From the NCBI GenBank assembly GCA_016617855.1, contig JAECUM010000797.1, forward strand, positions 1-64,000: a stretch of DNA of 64,000 bases, given 5' to 3'. The first letter of the stretch is position 1, and the number at the start of each line of letters is the position of its first letter. Below are positions 30,299 through 42,168 of the stretch, one piece after another. The notes beneath the pieces were generated by a model. The model had not been told where the DNA came from and did not search any database. It saw nothing but the letters and a program-made list of their open reading frames with translations. The DNA comes from Megalonaias nervosa (lineage: Eukaryota; Mollusca; Bivalvia; Unionida; Unionidae). The translations under genes were made by a program, and so were the position numbers.

Positions 30299-30700
30299 TT
30301 GAGATTGTCGTGTTGTGTATTAGATGTACGAGGGAGTGATAAATATCAATTTTACGCTACCTAATTCCATTCCAAAAATATGTCTTGGTTAAGGCACTGT
30401 GTAATATTGATTATTAAACAACCATCTAGCCTTACTAAAGCAAACTTAATTGATTGTACACCTATACTGATAACAAAAGAAACAACAGCAACAACAACAA
30501 TAATCTACAGGGAGAATTATGTCCTTGTTCTTCGTTATATCCCTAACTATTATTTCTGTTCTGATTCCATAGCAATAATTGCTGCTTCTGCAGCCATCTC
30601 AATCCTGTATTTTTTAAAGCCTGCAGTTTGATATGAACAAGACCACTTTCCTTGAACATAACCATTTTAGGAGCCTTATTGATGATCTGGCAGCGATTTA
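30297..30700. other. non-coding stretch
   Basis: Nothing recognised. Confidence 0.5.
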
Positions 30701-30905
30701 TATCAATTGAGGATCGGGGTATGGAACTCCTTGAAGTGAGGATCAGGCAATGAATTCCATCAAGTGAGGATCTGGCAGTGAATTCTATCAATCGAGGATC
30801 GGGCAGTGAATTCCATCAATTGAAGAGCGAGCAGTGAATTCCATCAATTGAGGATCGGGCAGTGAATACCATCAATTGAGGATCGGGCAGTGAATTTCTT
30901 CAATA
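30701..30905. repeat. 32-bp minisatellite, 6-7 copies
   Basis: The unit is 'attgaggatcgggcagtgaa' then 'ttccatca', tandem with substitutions. Confidence 0.9.
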
Positions 30906-31530
30906 CTTCACTTTACAGAAGAAGGATTTGCCACTAGTTGAGGAGGATTACTTCTCCATGCCCCACCTAAAATCCCTAATAATGCCGAAAGGCGATTCTG
31001 GTTGTTATTAATTATGTCCGAATAAAAAAGCAATTTAGTTCTATTTTCCTATTTTAATCAAATGCGTAAGTTACTATCTAATTTAAAGTGAATTATGTAA
31101 GACAACATATCAGAACTAAAGGAATACATTAATAGGGTAAAGAAAAATGTTTTGGTAACACAGACGTTAAAACGCTGAAATGGTAAAATACTGCATTTTT
31201 ATTGTGCTTTCAAATGAAAGATAGAGACATAGGTTTAATTTAAAAATGTACGTGTGGGGTTTTTATGTACTCTCATTCCTGTATTTGTGGTTGTGTTCTC
31301 CTTATTATTCGAAAGTATAATCAGTAGAATTAAATAATTGCTTTGTGTTGTATCGACGTCATGCCTGAAATTTGGTATTAAAATACAGGAAACGCAATTA
31401 CAGACTTAAAATATAAAGAACAGTACTTAACGGATAACCGATACTGACTGTACCTGAGTTTTAAGTATGCCTTAAACTTAACACAAATGGATTATCATCT
31501 CAAAATGTTGAATTTTGTTTATAGCAATAG
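30906..31530. other. AT-rich non-coding stretch
   Basis: Nothing recognised. Confidence 0.5.
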
Positions 31531-31960
31531 TAGAGTGTGGCACCCTGGAAAGAGACAAAGGTGACACTCTGGAGACAATGATAACATCACGCATTCATTT
31601 AAAAAATGGCACGATGGAGATGCGGAAATTTAACATTAGTCAATAGGTTTAACATGAGCATGGTATTCTCGAGACAAAATGAAAACGCAATGTTAATAAC
31701 CTTTAATATTAGTCTGGCACTTTGGCGACAAGGGAAAACAACGTTACATATATTTATTACATGGAGACAAGGGAAAGCAACGTTAGAAATATTTATTACA
31801 TTTTCACCCGTCCCCATTAAGTTTGTTTTGTTTTATGGCATTCTGGTGACAAAGGAAGTGTAATGGTAAATACGTCAATCGGTTTAACGTTAGTATGACA
31901 TTCTGACCACAGAAGGAAATATAATATTTAAAACGTTTATAGGTTTAACATACATATTTG
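31531..31960. repeat. degenerate minisatellite
   Basis: Diverged units share 'ggca(c/t)tctgg(a/c)gacaa(a/g)gg', an AT-rich part with 'aa(c/t)gtt' and 'ggtttaacatta'. About five copies are visible, with variable spacing. Confidence 0.6.
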
Positions 31961-32599
31961 TATGTATGTTTATTTTGTATTGTTTGTTTGTTTGTTGCTT
32001 TTTTTAAAAATTATTTCGTCAGATGCTTTTGTAATGTAATATTGTATATTGGACTTGACGTCGTCCAAAATCAAGTTCATTTTCTACTTGACCTGAATCA
32101 TTTATATTTTATTCTGTAAACAATTAATACATAGCTAAAATATTATCTATGTATATGCTTTTAATATTAGGATCCTTATTATTTGAAGTAAATATATTTA
32201 TTTGGGACTGGGTCTAGGTTATTGGAATTCCCCTATAACTATACATGGTCTACCTAATATATTTCATGTCCTATATTATAAATGTAGTAACAGACGTTCT
32301 AATTATAAAGAAAATCTGTTATTTTTTTTATTTTGTAAACATTAAGTATAAGTTTCTAGAAGGTTTTTCCCATTAGATAAAAGGTTTTATTTTTATAAAA
32401 TGCTAATTGTGACCTAAATAGAGCCCGTTCTTTTTGGACAAATCCAGTATACTTTATGACACTCCTGTTTTGTCTTTAGTCCTACGGGGTGCAACCTTTT
32501 CCTCGCAATAGCCATCAGAACGGAAGAAAACGAAAGGAGGAGCTGAAGTCTCTCTAGATATAAATTTCCATTTCTTCACCAGACAGAGAAACACTTGAC
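31961..32599. other. AT-rich non-coding stretch
   Basis: Nothing recognised apart from T-rich runs. Confidence 0.5.
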
Positions 32600-33345
32600 T
32601 TAAGTCAAGTTTAAATCATTCCATTAATAGCGGAGGAAATGAGGAGGAGAGAGTAGGAGATGATGTTGATATGGCACCTACATGTCGAGGTTTCGATGAC
32701 TGCGCACTAATACTAGCCGCAGTACATCTCTGTCTTGAGGATCTAATGGTCGTTTCTGTAGTTTTCGTCTTGGGCGAAGAGGAATTTATATGTGCCCTTG
32801 CTGTCAAAGAGGAAATAAGTCAATAGTTTTTTAGACAGACAAACACGAGGACCGTCTTCTTGACTCCACCTTTGACACAAATCCTTACGAAACCTCAAAT
32901 AATCTGGTGTTGTAGCATTTAAATCGATAAGCAAATACGCATGTGGCATCTGAGTGGCATCGTCATAAGCTTAATTCAGCCAGACTGTTCCTAATTTTGT
33001 TGCCAAAACTTGAACTTAATATTTATCTCTCTGACTTTTAAACAACACCTCATAATGAGCACCGAAACTTATGTTGGAATAAATTGTGGGTGATGTAAAT
33101 AATACCTGCTTTATGATGATGTCCTTTTCGTGGAAACCAACTTTTAATTTCTTCTTTATCGGATCCTAACTTGTCATTGAAGATGCGTTTGACAAGAGCC
33201 AGATTAGATTTCATTGTCTTTGCGAAGAATCTCGACTTACAAGCGAAATTAATCCTTGTTGACTTTCTTGGAAAGCCGTGTAAGAGGTCTGCCACTCTTT
33301 GAGGACGAGGATCGAATAAAAATGATTTGTGTCCGATCACACATT
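32600..33345 (-). pseudogene. second packaging-ATPase relic (Polinton-type)
   Basis: Reading the minus strand from 33345 down, 'DPRPQRV', 'EEIKSWFPRKGHHHKAGIIY', 'AHYEVLFKSQRDK', 'VQVLATKLGT', 'YDDATQ' and 'PHAYLLIDLNATTPDYLRF' line up in order with the ATPase at 16400-16930, with clear amino-acid similarity. Walker A is missing because similarity begins just after it. Stops and shifts occur (33050-32950). The Ser/Thr-rich tail to about 32616 has no counterpart I recognise. It differs enough from the first copy to be an older or different element rather than a recent duplicate. Confidence 0.85.
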
Positions 33346-34085
33346 AGACCAATTTGGGTTTTCCTAAACCGCTGTCAAGCAATCAAATTGTTAAAACCTT
33401 GGCGAAGATACAGTATCTCCGAGCTATGACGATCAGATTTGCCAAGGAACTGCAACAATATATAGCTGAGGTCAATGTGGACGTAAAAGCGTTATTAACA
33501 TTCGTGCGCGTGGTTGAACGTGTTAGGGCTGAAATGTCACAACAATACGAGCAATAAATTGACAGACAACGACCAGTTCAGCAAGGTAACAAGTTGCTCG
33601 AGGATGTATTTGGTCGAAACTGCATTCGAAACGCAACTCGATCACGAAATACACGCTACTGATTATCTGACCAAACAAGCTGCTGATCGCATTGACCTCA
33701 AGCAGGTATGTGACAGTGACGATAACGACAAAGACAAGTACAACAACGAAAATAATGTGAAATTGATATGCGTTACTCACAAGCATGTCACAGACACGCG
33801 TTGTTGTGTTGTTTTGCAGTGTCTTTACTGTTGTTCATGTTGAGTTCACCTGTCATTGTGTTGCTGGATTTTACAATTCTGCGTTGTATTTCGTCGTTGA
33901 TGATTTTTCTGGACACACCATAGTGACTGCGTTTACCAGCCTGACTGATTTCAGGAAAATTTCTCAACGTAGATCCGAGCAGTGGTGTGTCAATATGGGT
34001 TCATTTTATGTTGTTGGTTTTCTGCTGTCCATGCAGATTTTGAAAGACAGCAACCTCTCCAGCGAGATTCATTGTGTCGGATAAA
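33346..34085 (+). other. ORF cluster of unknown origin with splice-like signals
   Basis: Base composition is more balanced here. A frame at 33354-33557 reads 'FAKELQQYIAEVNVDVKALL' and looks protein-like; other frames continue to 34084. 'caag|caggtatgtg' near 33704 and 'tgttttgcag|tg' near 33819 resemble a donor and an acceptor around a 113-bp intron, but joining does not give a long frame that I can verify. It could be a host exon or an element relic. Confidence 0.25.
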
Positions 34086-35589
34086 TCATCTTTGGTGTCG
34101 CACGTTGGCGTGAGTAGTATGTGGGTATTGAAGGCTATACTGGAATTAACATTACTCCTTTGATTTACATTCGTATGACGATATGGGGAAAAGGGGAACT
34201 CCTATGTTAATTGGGTCCTTTGGTTTAATATGGGAATTGTGTTACAGTGACAGAAGTGCTTATAGTAACAAAAGCGTATAAAAGGACAGCAAGAGAAAAT
34301 GTAATGTTAAAATGGCGAAGTGGAAAGGGTTGACAGTATAGGGACAAGTGCAAGTGTAACGTGATAATGGTGGTCCAAAACGGGTTGACAGTTTATAGGG
34401 AAAACTGAAAATTTAATGGCAACATATTGTATTTACAATTCAAATACACGACATATACAATCCAGAAATCGCTTTATGATTACTCTCATTGGAACAGGGT
34501 ATGAAGTGTTGGTACACACACATACAATCACACAAGAGTGGTTTCGATGTAAAAGAGGGGTATGAAATAGACACATACTTTCATACTAACATACTAACAT
34601 TCTCTAACAAGCCAAAGAGGTTTCTTGACTGAGAGATGTCAACCCTGGCGTGAAGTCATATGTTTTCCCTGATTCCAATGACTTCTATACAACTACTTTT
34701 GTAAACTGGAAATACCAACGAGCCCAAACTATAAATAATTTTACTCTAATTAATACATGACCACAAACCTCACAACTTCCCAAATGCCAGTCAACCTCAC
34801 AACTACATGGTTTCTCCTCATTAAATTTCTGTAACGTACCGCAAGTATTCCACGTCGTGAAAATATACAACTCAACCAACTAATACAGGGAAATACTTTT
34901 ACTACGCCACCTTAGGCTAATGAAATCATGATTTTAAGCAACGTTTCACCTGTAACTCTACACCATAATTACCATCATAGCAACAATAGACGGCGCCGCC
35001 AGATGATGGAACAGTCTGTTCTCGTTTATTCCATTTTGCAGTTTACCAATTTCCAGTCATAATACTGCACCTGGAGTCACGCAGTCAATGTACACAACGA
35101 GAGTTTAATAGGGATTACTGAGCGCCAGGGATGTTCATGCGTCTCTTACCTGAATTAACTGAAAGTAAACCATGACATAATGAAATCTCACTAACAATTC
35201 ACTCCGTGACGTTTGCTCCTGGTAATCAGCTAATCATTTGGTCTGAGGACTTTTTCCCAGGACCAACTTCCCATAATCAAACAAATAATCACAACATCTA
35301 AGAAATCCTTCAAATGGAGAGTTATAAGCAACTGCACATACTCCAAATTTATTACAATACTATTACACACAAGAAAGGGTACGAAGTATTTATAGACATG
35401 ATACTATGCCCTTACAGACATACAAACGTAGGAGGATTAAATAGGAGTTGGAAGCTTTAGTTATCAACAACATATACAAACAAACACATAACATGTACAA
35501 ACAAACACACAAGGTATACAAACAAACACACAACATACATAAAACATTAAAGTTTTTTTAAAAAAAAGTAAGATTAGTATCACTATTTC
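34086..35589. other. non-coding stretch
   Basis: Nothing recognised. A short repeat 'acacacaa(c/g)(a/g)ta(t/c)a' occurs near 35470-35545. Confidence 0.5.
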
Positions 35590-36520
35590 CTAGTGATACG
35601 GCTGACCATGAAAAGTGCTGTTGGAGTTTTCTTAGTGACATCAGCGGCGTCAATAAAAATGGAGTCTGTATACTACAGTCCACGTGATTATTGGAAAATC
35701 ACTGCAGCGGTCATTAAATTAGAGCTACTTACATCCACATCAATAAGAAGTTGCTCATACGTGGATGGCGAGACCAGCATTAAGACAGATTGTTTTTACC
35801 GGCAGAAAAAAATCTACGAGGATAGTTTAACGTTAGAACCACGAACGACGTTCATCAGGCTGATATTTTGTTTATGCCGCACGATGTAATATGCGGACGC
35901 GTTTACAGGTAAGCTTTGACTGTCGTCGAGATCGCCAATCGATGCAAAGAGCAGAACTGTTGACATCCAACGATTCGGCCGGGTTGCAGATGCATTCGCA
36001 CGGGGTCCACTGAGATGGCCATGATAGTTACATGTTAATCCCCGACAGAGGATTTCTCAGAGAAGTATTGACACTGATAGACCAGCAGCTTGTAAATATT
36101 TGCCAAGGACATGCTAGCGTTCAACACGATCAAGCCATCGTTGAAATATCCAACAGTATCCTTGCAAAACGTTTATTTGAACATCAAAAGGTGACGGAAA
36201 TGTTAATGCGGAATTCTAGCACCCAGGAGCGATCTCTCGAATGGGTAGAAGGACTTCCCCGTGTCGTAGATACTTAAAACATTTAAACAATGTTACGCAT
36301 ACTATCGCTGTGAAACCCACTAAAGCAACCTGAAAAAAGTCAGTATTACCTGTACGTGACATGATGAATCTGGCTAACCCATGTTTGGAATGGACGCCGT
36401 TGTGAGATATTTGTACGTGCGTGGTGAAGAAAAAGAAGCAGCTTATCAATTTCTTCAGAAGATTGTGAATCTCCGCAAAGAGCGCAGAACTACATTTTGT
36501 AGTGCACACACTCGGCAGGG
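35590..36520 (+). pseudogene. second integrase relic, different lineage
   Basis: The N-terminal 'VYYSPRDYWK' is followed by a core starting 'HQADILFMPHDV' in a neighbouring frame (about 35849-35885), 'GVADAFA'-like and 'GPLRWP' segments, a region near 36025-36070 where the second catalytic Asp is expected but Asn (AAT, about 36033) is found, then 'DQAIVE' with the catalytic Glu (about 36140), 'LEWVEGLPRVV' and a C-terminal 'DAVVRYLYVRGEE' (36390-36430). This order is that of a retrovirus-type integrase found with large DNA transposons in aquatic invertebrates, distinct from the chromodomain integrase at 19.7 kb. Many stops and shifts. Family placement is from motifs only. Confidence 0.7.
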
Positions 36521-36547
36521 ATGTGAAGTGTTCATTCACTCCGTCAA

Positions 36548-36895
36548 TACACACTTTTCTGCGTTGCACCAAACTGAAGATACGGGCTCCGAAACGTGCG
36601 AATTTCGCGAAGTTTGTCTGCCGCGACAACGTTACGCTCAGGTGAAAACCGGTGAAAAGAGCTACATATACCATGTTTGAGACTCTACGATACATGCCTT
36701 CTTTAATTACGGAACAGTGGTAGATGCAAAAGTAAGTTTTTACTTGCCATAAACTCGATTCAGCTTTAGGAATTATGTTCCATGGAAGAATTAGACCTTG
36801 TCTTCTTCACTCCACACTCGTCACAAAATTCGCGATATTCGCACGTTTCGGAGCCCGTAACTTCAGTTTGGTGCAACGCAGAAAAGTCAATATGG
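36548..36895. repeat. inverted duplication of about 65 bp
   Basis: The stretch at 36550-36615 ('acttttctgcgttgcaccaa' and on) recurs as its reverse complement at 36825-36892 with few mismatches. Both arms keep the same open reading, 'FSALHQTE' and 'GSETCE(F/Y)RE', in opposite directions. The spacer is about 210 bp. This looks like an inverted segmental copy of a coding region linked to the integrase relic. Confidence 0.8.
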
Positions 36896-37020
36896 CTTGA
36901 TGAATAGAAAAATATCTCAGGAGAAAACAAGCTATAGAGTATGGTCGTGTGCCTTTAAAGACGGAAATAGCAGAAGGAAACCGAGGGTCATGGGTGGAAC
37001 GAAGTATTTGGAAGTTACTT

Positions 37021-37304
37021 ACCTTCTCTCTTGGGGCCCCGAGTGGCCGAATGGTCTAAAGCGCTCTCCGTTACGGATCACTGCCATCTCACCTCTGTCC
37101 GCGTGGATTCGAGTCTCGGATTCAGCGAATGTGGATATGTGAGAAAGCTTGCCAGTAGTTTCTCGTGGGTCGGTGGTTCTTTCCTGGTATTTCCCGGTTT
37201 CTTCCTCCACCATTAATACTGGCCGCCATGTATAGCCTATCGTGTGCTGAAAAATGGTGTTAAGCCCTACAACAACAACAACAATAACAACAACCTTCTC
37301 TCTT
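37021..37304 (+). mobile_element. tRNA-headed SINE, second family, 12-bp target-site duplication
   Basis: It starts at 37033 with 'ccccgagtggccgaatggtc' (Leu/Ser-tRNA-like A-box region) and has a B box 'ggattcgagtctcg' (about 37106-37119). The body follows ('tgtgagaaagcttgccag', 'ggtttcttcctccacc') and the 3' end is an AAC repeat (37269-37292). Identical 'accttctctctt' flanks at 37021-37032 and 37293-37304 prove insertion. A 5'-shortened relative lies at 52384-52570. Confidence 0.93.
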
Positions 37305-38094
37305 ATATAGTATGATAGACAGGGTCCTATGTCAGAACGGGTCATGGGGGTAATCTGAGGTATTTTTGTCACTCTGCATGACTTTTTTCCTTCAGATTAT
37401 TGTTTTTTTTTTTTTCAACATCAAGCTCGCGTCGAGCACGTGTGGTTTAAATGTGTACATTATGTTTTGCAGAAAAGACGATACACATTTTAATGACTGC
37501 GTATTAAATTAAAGTTCGTATCAAATGAATAACTATACGAATTTAACAGGAAAAAAGTTATTGTTTATGATGGATGCTGTGAAAGTTTCCAAGTGAAAGC
37601 AATTCATTATAACCCGCTTTAAATCCCTTCGGAATTTATCAATGCAAGTTGTTGTTGCTTGAAACACATTTCTATCACACATGAAATTTATTTCCAAGTT
37701 TAGATTACAGTAGAGATTGTAGAACAAATAAAACGTGCAGACTGATGGCGCAATTGAAATGGCATATAATTTGTTCGTCTGGGGACTCAACTGTACGCAT
37801 TTACAGACAATCCGAAAGTAATTGTCTTTCTTTGCCAAGGAAGAATCTAAATAGAACTTAGAATTATAAGTACGATTTCAAGGAATTCCAAATTGAGACT
37901 TAGCTCAACCATTATTAAGCCTTAAATCTCAAATATATAAACGTTAACAAGATATTTAAAATCATTGGAGATGATTAGGGGTGGAGATGTGGAATATATT
38001 TTGATTAGTTAAAAAAAGAAACAAGACATGAATGCAATTAGGTTTCGGTAAATTCTCAAGAATAAGAAATCCAAAATGAAATTTCAAACACATT
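37305..38094. other. AT-rich non-coding stretch
   Basis: A T-run lies near 37396-37415. Nothing else recognised. Confidence 0.5.
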
Positions 38095-38400
38095 ACTCAT
38101 TTTTTCTTCTTCTTGTTAATTTCTTTATTGTAAGGAGCTCTTTTTCTGTTTGTCTGTTTGTCTTGCTTTGAATATATTCTCTGGAATGGGTCCTTCTGTA
38201 TTTTTTCTGCTTCTAAAAGCTCCTCCTTTGTGTCCTTTTCATATTTTTTTTAACACTCTGAAGACCAGTGCCCTTTGGATGACAATGATAGCATGTATAT
38301 TAACATTTGTCATGATGGCTGCTTTCCTTGTCTTTAAGGTTCCTTTTATTTGAAGCTGTAAATATTTTGGAGCCCAATGTTCTTTGCAAGCGACCAGGCT
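38095..38400 (-). pseudogene. second zinc-knuckle gene relic
   Basis: On the minus strand, 'CKEHWAPKY' (a decayed knuckle, about 38385-38355) is followed about 100 bases later by 'TCYHC' and, one base out of frame, 'GHWSSEC' (about 38295-38250), then a Lys/Arg-rich tail to about 38095. Spacing and tail match the zinc-knuckle gene at 11825-12334, whose second knuckle shares 'CYHC' and 'GHWSS'. It is clearly broken. Confidence 0.7.
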
Positions 38401-38725
38401 AGCCCCACCAGGCTAGCCGCAATATGGTAGTGACTGGTCCTCGTTTCGGACTAATCGTCTGCGAAAGAACATGTTCTGCGGAGAATTTTTGTTGATTTTT
38501 TTAAATGCGTTTTGCGGGAATATTCACATGCGCGTGTGAAGGTCTTTATTCAGTAACCGTGAGGAAGGAGCCACTATATGGTCGTGCGCGTGCAACTTTT
38601 GATTTGGCTTCCTGACGGCTTTTAATCGAGCATATTGTGTCTCGTTACGAGTTATTAAGCAGTTTTGCATAAGTATACGGACGCACACGAGTGTAATTCT
38701 GAGGACAAAAAATGAGCGTTTGGCG
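38401..38725. other. non-coding stretch
   Basis: A short direct repeat 'ccaggctagcc' occurs at about 38392-38420. Nothing else recognised. Confidence 0.5.
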
Positions 38726-38850
38726 TTCATGTTTGCATTACACAGGGCTTTAGAATTCATATGTGCGTCACACAGGGCTTTGGCATGCATAGACGCAATA
38801 CGCAGAAACTTAGCATTCACATTTGCCATACAAAGAGCTTTAGCTCTCAC
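38726..38850. repeat. about 30 bp minisatellite, 4 copies
   Basis: The unit is like 'ttcat(g/a)t(t/g)tgc(a/g)t(t/c)acacagggctttag'. ORFs on both strands over it show the repeat at peptide level and are not credible genes. Confidence 0.75.
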
Positions 38851-39890
38851 AGCATTCGATAAGAGTCACGACAATTTTAAAATTCGTTCTTACTGTAATT
38901 TATAATTACTATATCTATAACGATTCTGACACATGTTTGCAGTTGTATTTATACCTTCTAACTAAATTTGATTGTCCCTTCATTAATTCACCCTGGAGCA
39001 AACAATACTTGAGAGCGGCAATTCAAATGTCTAAAAAATGCAAGTATGTTTGCATATTTATATAGGATTTGGAATGGGGAAAGGTTGATCCAGATTAGTA
39101 GTATCGCAAAACCTGTTAAGGCAGAAATTACACTCTTCTCTAACGCTGCCTGGATCACGAATTTCACTTCGACAGAATAAGGAATTAGGACAGGGATTAA
39201 AGAGAATGCGTTTATCTCATCTAGGTAATTGGTTTAGTACAAGAATAAAAAATGCCCCTAACTTGTGCAAAGAACAAAGAGGGATACGAATCTTATAAGG
39301 GGCCGTACGGTACGAATCGTACTGAACCTCCAATGATGTGAAGATTTCTTATGCATCCTGTCTCCTATTGTGCTACATGATTTCGATCCCGATTCCATTT
39401 AGCGAAATGCTAGGCACACCAGTGGCGTCATGATCAATATAAATACCAGCTTCAACGATGACATCGGGATCGATAGAAACTCCTCGGTTGATAGTTCTAG
39501 AACTCGTTTCTTTCAAACTACGGTTAAAGGTTGTTGGTTTTTCTTAGAAGCAACATTAAAAGAAGATGGTGATTGCAATGGGATGCCTTGGCATTGCCAT
39601 CATGACATTAAGACTTCGGCATTGGTTTTCCTTCCGAACTGATTATGTTAGAGTTTTGATATTTTTGTGTCAAGATTAATTATGTCGATTTTGTTGACTA
39701 TTAAACTAATAATGTTTTGGTTTCTGGACTAAAGAACCAGTCATCATGTCACACAGATACTCAGTTGCATTATATTCTCAAAGAAATATCACGAATCTGC
39801 CACTATTAAATTTACAGGAAATGAGAAATAATCACAGCCACAAGATTTCGTATTAAAACTGAATGAAACCTCAGTGAAAGAAAACCTTGT
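38851..39890. other. non-coding stretch
   Basis: Nothing recognised. Confidence 0.5.
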
Positions 39891-40078
39891 AGAAACGGTC
39901 AACTAGAATGAATCTTCAAGGGAGGGATACACCAATGAATCGATCAACTGGAATAAATCCTCAATGAAGGGATACGCCATAGTAATAGTTAAATAGAATG
40001 AATCCTCAAAGAAGGATTACACCACTGAAATGATCAACTTGAATAAATCCTTGTTGAAGGGTATGCCAGATAAATGAG
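39891..40078. repeat. about 55 bp minisatellite, 3-4 copies
   Basis: The unit is 'gatcaactggaataaatcct' then 'caatgaagggatacgcca'. Confidence 0.75.
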
Positions 40079-40179
40079 CAACTTGGAATTCAAGCAAGTG
40101 TGCAGGTTTACATTGTAGTACCGATTCCACTGGTGCTAATAAGAAACGACTCAAATTCGATAAGAAAACCTCTAAATGT

Positions 40180-40580
40180 TGCAGAATAAAGATTTGAGAT
40201 GGTGCAGAGTTTTTACAATACAGCATCATTATTTGGGATGGGGTAGAGCTGTCCATGTTACAGGATGAAAATTTGGGATGGATTAGAGCTGTCCATGTTA
40301 CAGGATGAAAATTTGGGATGGATTAGAGCTGTCCATGTTACAGGATGAAAATTTGGGATCAGTAGCGCTATCAAAATAACAGAATAAAGATATATAAGAG
40401 GTATAAATATTACAAAATGAATATTTGGGATGGAGGAGAGCTTTCAAAATTACAAAACGAAAATTCGTGATAGGTCGAGCCATTCAAATTACATAACCAA
40501 GATTTAAGATGGTTAGATCCATCCAAATTACATAACCAAGATTTGAGATGGGTAGAGTTATCAAAATTACAGAAAACGTT
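40180..40580. repeat. about 46 bp minisatellite
   Basis: The unit is 'ttacaggatgaaaatttggg' then 'atggattagagctgtccatg'. The middle copies (40255-40355) are identical and the outer copies diverged. Confidence 0.85.
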
Positions 40581-41335
40581 GATATATCTCCTGATCTTAG
40601 CATGTTTACAAAATTATAAAAGGCTTGAATTATAAGGGAAAAACAAACAAATAGGTCCAATGCATGCCCGTAAATATCATGTGTATTACATGAATAACAT
40701 TGTATATTATTTAGACAGCCTTACCTAGAAATTTAAATTTGATTGTTTATAGAAATACGTCAAAAAAGTGAACTTTTCTACTTCAGTAAAGAGCCCACAA
40801 CTTCTGTATTTTATGTCTTGTGTTTGATTCCCCAGTGCGTATCTATTATTTTGTCTAGATCGAACCCTTTCAACCATTTGAATGGTTTCAGCAATTTGTA
40901 TTCTCTAACAACCAAAACAAAAAGCTTATGTGATATGACCAACATGTAGAGTAATTATCGTAAGTTGTTTGCTATTGGATAATGAATGAATGAAAAAAAA
41001 CAAAACAACCTTAATTGCTCAGTAGTTACATTTCGGTTTCACTTTCATCCAGTTGCTTAAACTGAAACATATTTTGTCTACCACAGACATTAGTCATTAT
41101 TACATATTTTTTAAATGAGGAATTAAATAACGTACATTAAAAGATTTATATATGAGCTATACCCTTGTTTCCCAATCCTTATATTGTATATTTGTACATG
41201 TATATTGGAGTTAACTATTCCGCAAATAAACATTATTTGAAACACTTACCCAAGCCATAACTCGGGATTGTAATGGCAAGCAGGGATTTTGTTTCTCAGC
41301 ACTTTTATCTTGTAGTCATCTATCCCACCTAAGAT
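40581..41335. other. AT-rich non-coding stretch
   Basis: Nothing recognised. Confidence 0.5.
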
Positions 41336-41610
41336 CCACCTGGTTATCCTTAGTAAGTAACATTAAATGTATTCAATTAAGTATTGACAGCAAATTGTTA
41401 TCCTTAGTAAGTAATAGTAAATGTATTAAATTAAGCATTGACAGGAAATTGTTATCCTTAGTAAGTAAAAGTAAGTGTATTCAATTAAGTATTGACAGCA
41501 AATTGTTATCCTTAGTAAGTAATAGTAAATGTATTAAATTAAGTATTGACAGGAAATTGTTATCCTTAGTAAGTAAAAGTAAGTGTATTCAATTAAGTAT
41601 TGACAGCAAT
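41336..41610. repeat. 55-bp minisatellite with 110-bp higher order
   Basis: Five copies of 'gttatccttagtaagtaa' plus 'agtaa(a/g)tgtatt(a/c)aattaag' and 'attgacag(c/g)aaatt'. Variants alternate, so the true repeat is a two-unit block. Confidence 0.92.
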
Positions 41611-41664
41611 AGTCATTTTTACTAGTATTTTTTTTAATAACTTATTCATCGCGACAGTAATTTT

Positions 41665-41960
41665 CCTATATCATGTTACATTACCATAAAAAAGAATATA
41701 TTATGTTACATTACCATCAAATTACCATATTATTGTATATCACCATCGAATTATCATATTATGTTAAATTACCATCAAAATTAACATATCATGTTACATT
41801 ATCACCAAATTACCATGTCATGTTATATTTCCATCAAATTATCATATTACGCTACATTACCATCATACCATGTCGTGTTATATTACCATGAAATTATCAT
41901 ATCATGTTATATTACCATCAAATTACTATATTATGATACACTGCTGTCAAATTTCCAATA
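41665..41960. repeat. about 35 bp AT-rich minisatellite
   Basis: The unit is like 'catgttacattaccatcaaa' then 'ttaccatatta', about eight copies. Confidence 0.85.
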
Positions 41961-42061
41961 AGACGTGCTAATGATTTATACTGTTTTTATGAAGTGGAGG
42001 GGATATTGCTTTTACATATTAACGAAACTGAGTCATCACTGGTATTTGAATGGTAAATGGT

Positions 42062-42168
42062 GTTATGTCAGTTCTTTAAATCAAAATGGCGTTATGTCAG
42101 TTCTTTAATGGAAAATTGTGTTCTGTCAGTTCTTTAATGGAAAATTGTGTTCTGTCAGCTCTTAAACA
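42062..42168. repeat. about 35 bp minisatellite, 3 copies
   Basis: The unit is 'gtcagttctttaatggaaaa' then 'ttgtgttct'. Confidence 0.85.

Noticed and set aside
36216..36695. 159-codon minus-strand ORF
   Set aside because: It overlaps the plus-strand integrase relic, whose motifs are far more convincing; treated as a shadow frame.
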